A program made the position numbers and the translations under genes. This document shows positions 13,583-13,840 of a stretch of 13,840 nt of DNA, one piece after another. The stretch lies in contig CAAEDK010000234.1 in the NCBI GenBank assembly GCA_900754605.1, positions 1 through 13,840 on the forward strand. Direction: 5' to 3'. The DNA is from an uncultured Oscillospiraceae bacterium. Its GTDB lineage: Bacteria > Bacillota_A > Clostridia > Oscillospirales > Oscillospiraceae. Each line of letters opens with the position of its first letter. Position 1 is the stretch's first letter. Below the pieces are notes generated by a model, which worked only from the letters and a program-made list of their open reading frames with translations, made no database searches and was not told where the DNA came from.

Positions 13583-13840
13583 TTAGGTGGCCAGCAGACG
13601 GGCTTCCCGCATATTCGCCAGCAGTTGGTTGAACTGGGTGACTGCATCCTCCGTTCCGGTAGCATCTGCCACCGGAGCAATGACTGGCACCGAGGTGGCA
13701 GGCCCGGCAGGGCCAGTAGGGCCAGTAGGGCCAATCGGACCTTGGGGCCCCGCAGGGCCATCCTGTCCTATGGGGCCTATCGGGCCGGTGGGGCCCTGTG
13801 CGCCAGTTGCGCCAGTGGCTCCGACAGGACCAGCGGGGCC
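13583..13840 (-). CDS. Collagen-like repeat protein, C-terminal part (5' end outside window)
   Basis: Reading the minus strand from the window edge gives 85 codons then TAA at 13583-13585. The first 48 residues are 16 unbroken Gly-X-Y triplets ([20 protein letters not shown] and onward), the collagen triple-helix repeat. Thr is often in the Y position, a common site of O-glycosylation in bacterial collagens such as BclA. The last 37 residues are a non-repeat tail ending in [19 protein letters not shown], a helical segment like those closing many Firmicutes collagen-like proteins, which may drive trimerisation. The gene runs off the window, so length and start are unknown. In spore formers such proteins form exosporium or surface filaments; spore location is inference here. 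The glycosyltransferase gene downstream may modify it. Confidence 0.88.
   Translation of the reverse strand, partial: GPAGPVGATGATGAQGPTGPIGPIGQDGPAGPQGPIGPTGPTGPAGPATSVPVIAPVADATGTEDAVTQFNQLLANMREARLLAT

Noticed and set aside
13561..13761. A 66-codon minus-strand frame with an ATG over the collagen-like region
   Set aside because: It is out of frame with the Gly-X-Y repeat, gives a low-complexity Leu-Ala run from GC-rich repeats, and is explained by the collagen frame that ends at 13583.
13640..13840. Repeats resembling a CRISPR array or tandem DNA repeat
   Set aside because: The 9-base periodicity (GGGCCAGTA units) is the codon pattern of Gly-X-Y triplets, without spacers.
1..13840. Insertion sequences, prophage or attachment sites
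   Set aside because: No transposase or integrase frame, no paired terminal inverted repeats and no tRNA gene were seen; genes are housekeeping-like with even composition.

Overview
The window looks like a chromosomal segment of a GC-rich, probably spore-forming member of the Firmicutes (class Clostridia). I would guess the Oscillospiraceae, near Flavonifractor, Lawsonibacter or Oscillibacter, but the genus is only a guess. The grounds are an IreB-family gene, a TagO/MnaA pair, TmcAL next to acetate kinase, a Gly-X-Y collagen-like protein, strong AGGAGG ribosome binding sites, many GTG and TTG starts, GC-rich coding sequence and AT-rich promoters. I see no transposase, integrase, phage gene, CRISPR array, tRNA or rRNA. 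This is ordinary, densely packed chromosome, and I did not find an evident new defence or mobile system.

Layout. (1) 1-799, minus strand: ireB followed by a DUF523 gene, with a strong hairpin between them just before the DUF523 ribosome binding site. (2) 800-1102: a divergent intergenic region with a good promoter on each strand. (3) 1103-5258, plus strand: trpS, tagO/wecA, wecB/mnaA and a membrane-anchored protein of unknown function, ended by a long hairpin. (4) 5292-6374, minus strand: three small overlapping or close-set genes of unknown function. (5) 6439-8474, plus strand: a YfcE-type phosphodiesterase and a cardiolipin synthase. (6) 8531-10855, minus strand: tmcAL and a DUF3810 membrane metallopeptidase-like protein. 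(7) 11119-12315, plus strand: ackA with its own promoter. (8) 12376-13840, minus strand: the 3' end of a collagen-like gene, which runs off the window, followed by a TPR-containing family 2 glycosyltransferase.

How the genes fit together. TagO loads GlcNAc-1-phosphate onto undecaprenyl phosphate, and MnaA makes UDP-ManNAc. Together these are the first inputs for the linkage unit of wall teichoic acid or a similar surface polymer. Cardiolipin synthase and the DUF3810 protein add to an envelope theme. AckA makes acetate and ATP, and TmcAL uses acetate and ATP to modify tRNA-Met; the two genes are divergent neighbours. The collagen-like protein and the adjacent glycosyltransferase suggest a glycosylated surface or spore-surface filament. 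Three of the four convergent gene pairs share one hairpin placed to terminate both strands.

The points most worth a second look are the collagen-like gene fragment with its C-terminal tail and glycosyltransferase partner, the hairpin abutting the DUF523 ribosome binding site, the three-gene unknown cluster with a possible mother-cell-type promoter, and the altered QRG motif in TmcAL.
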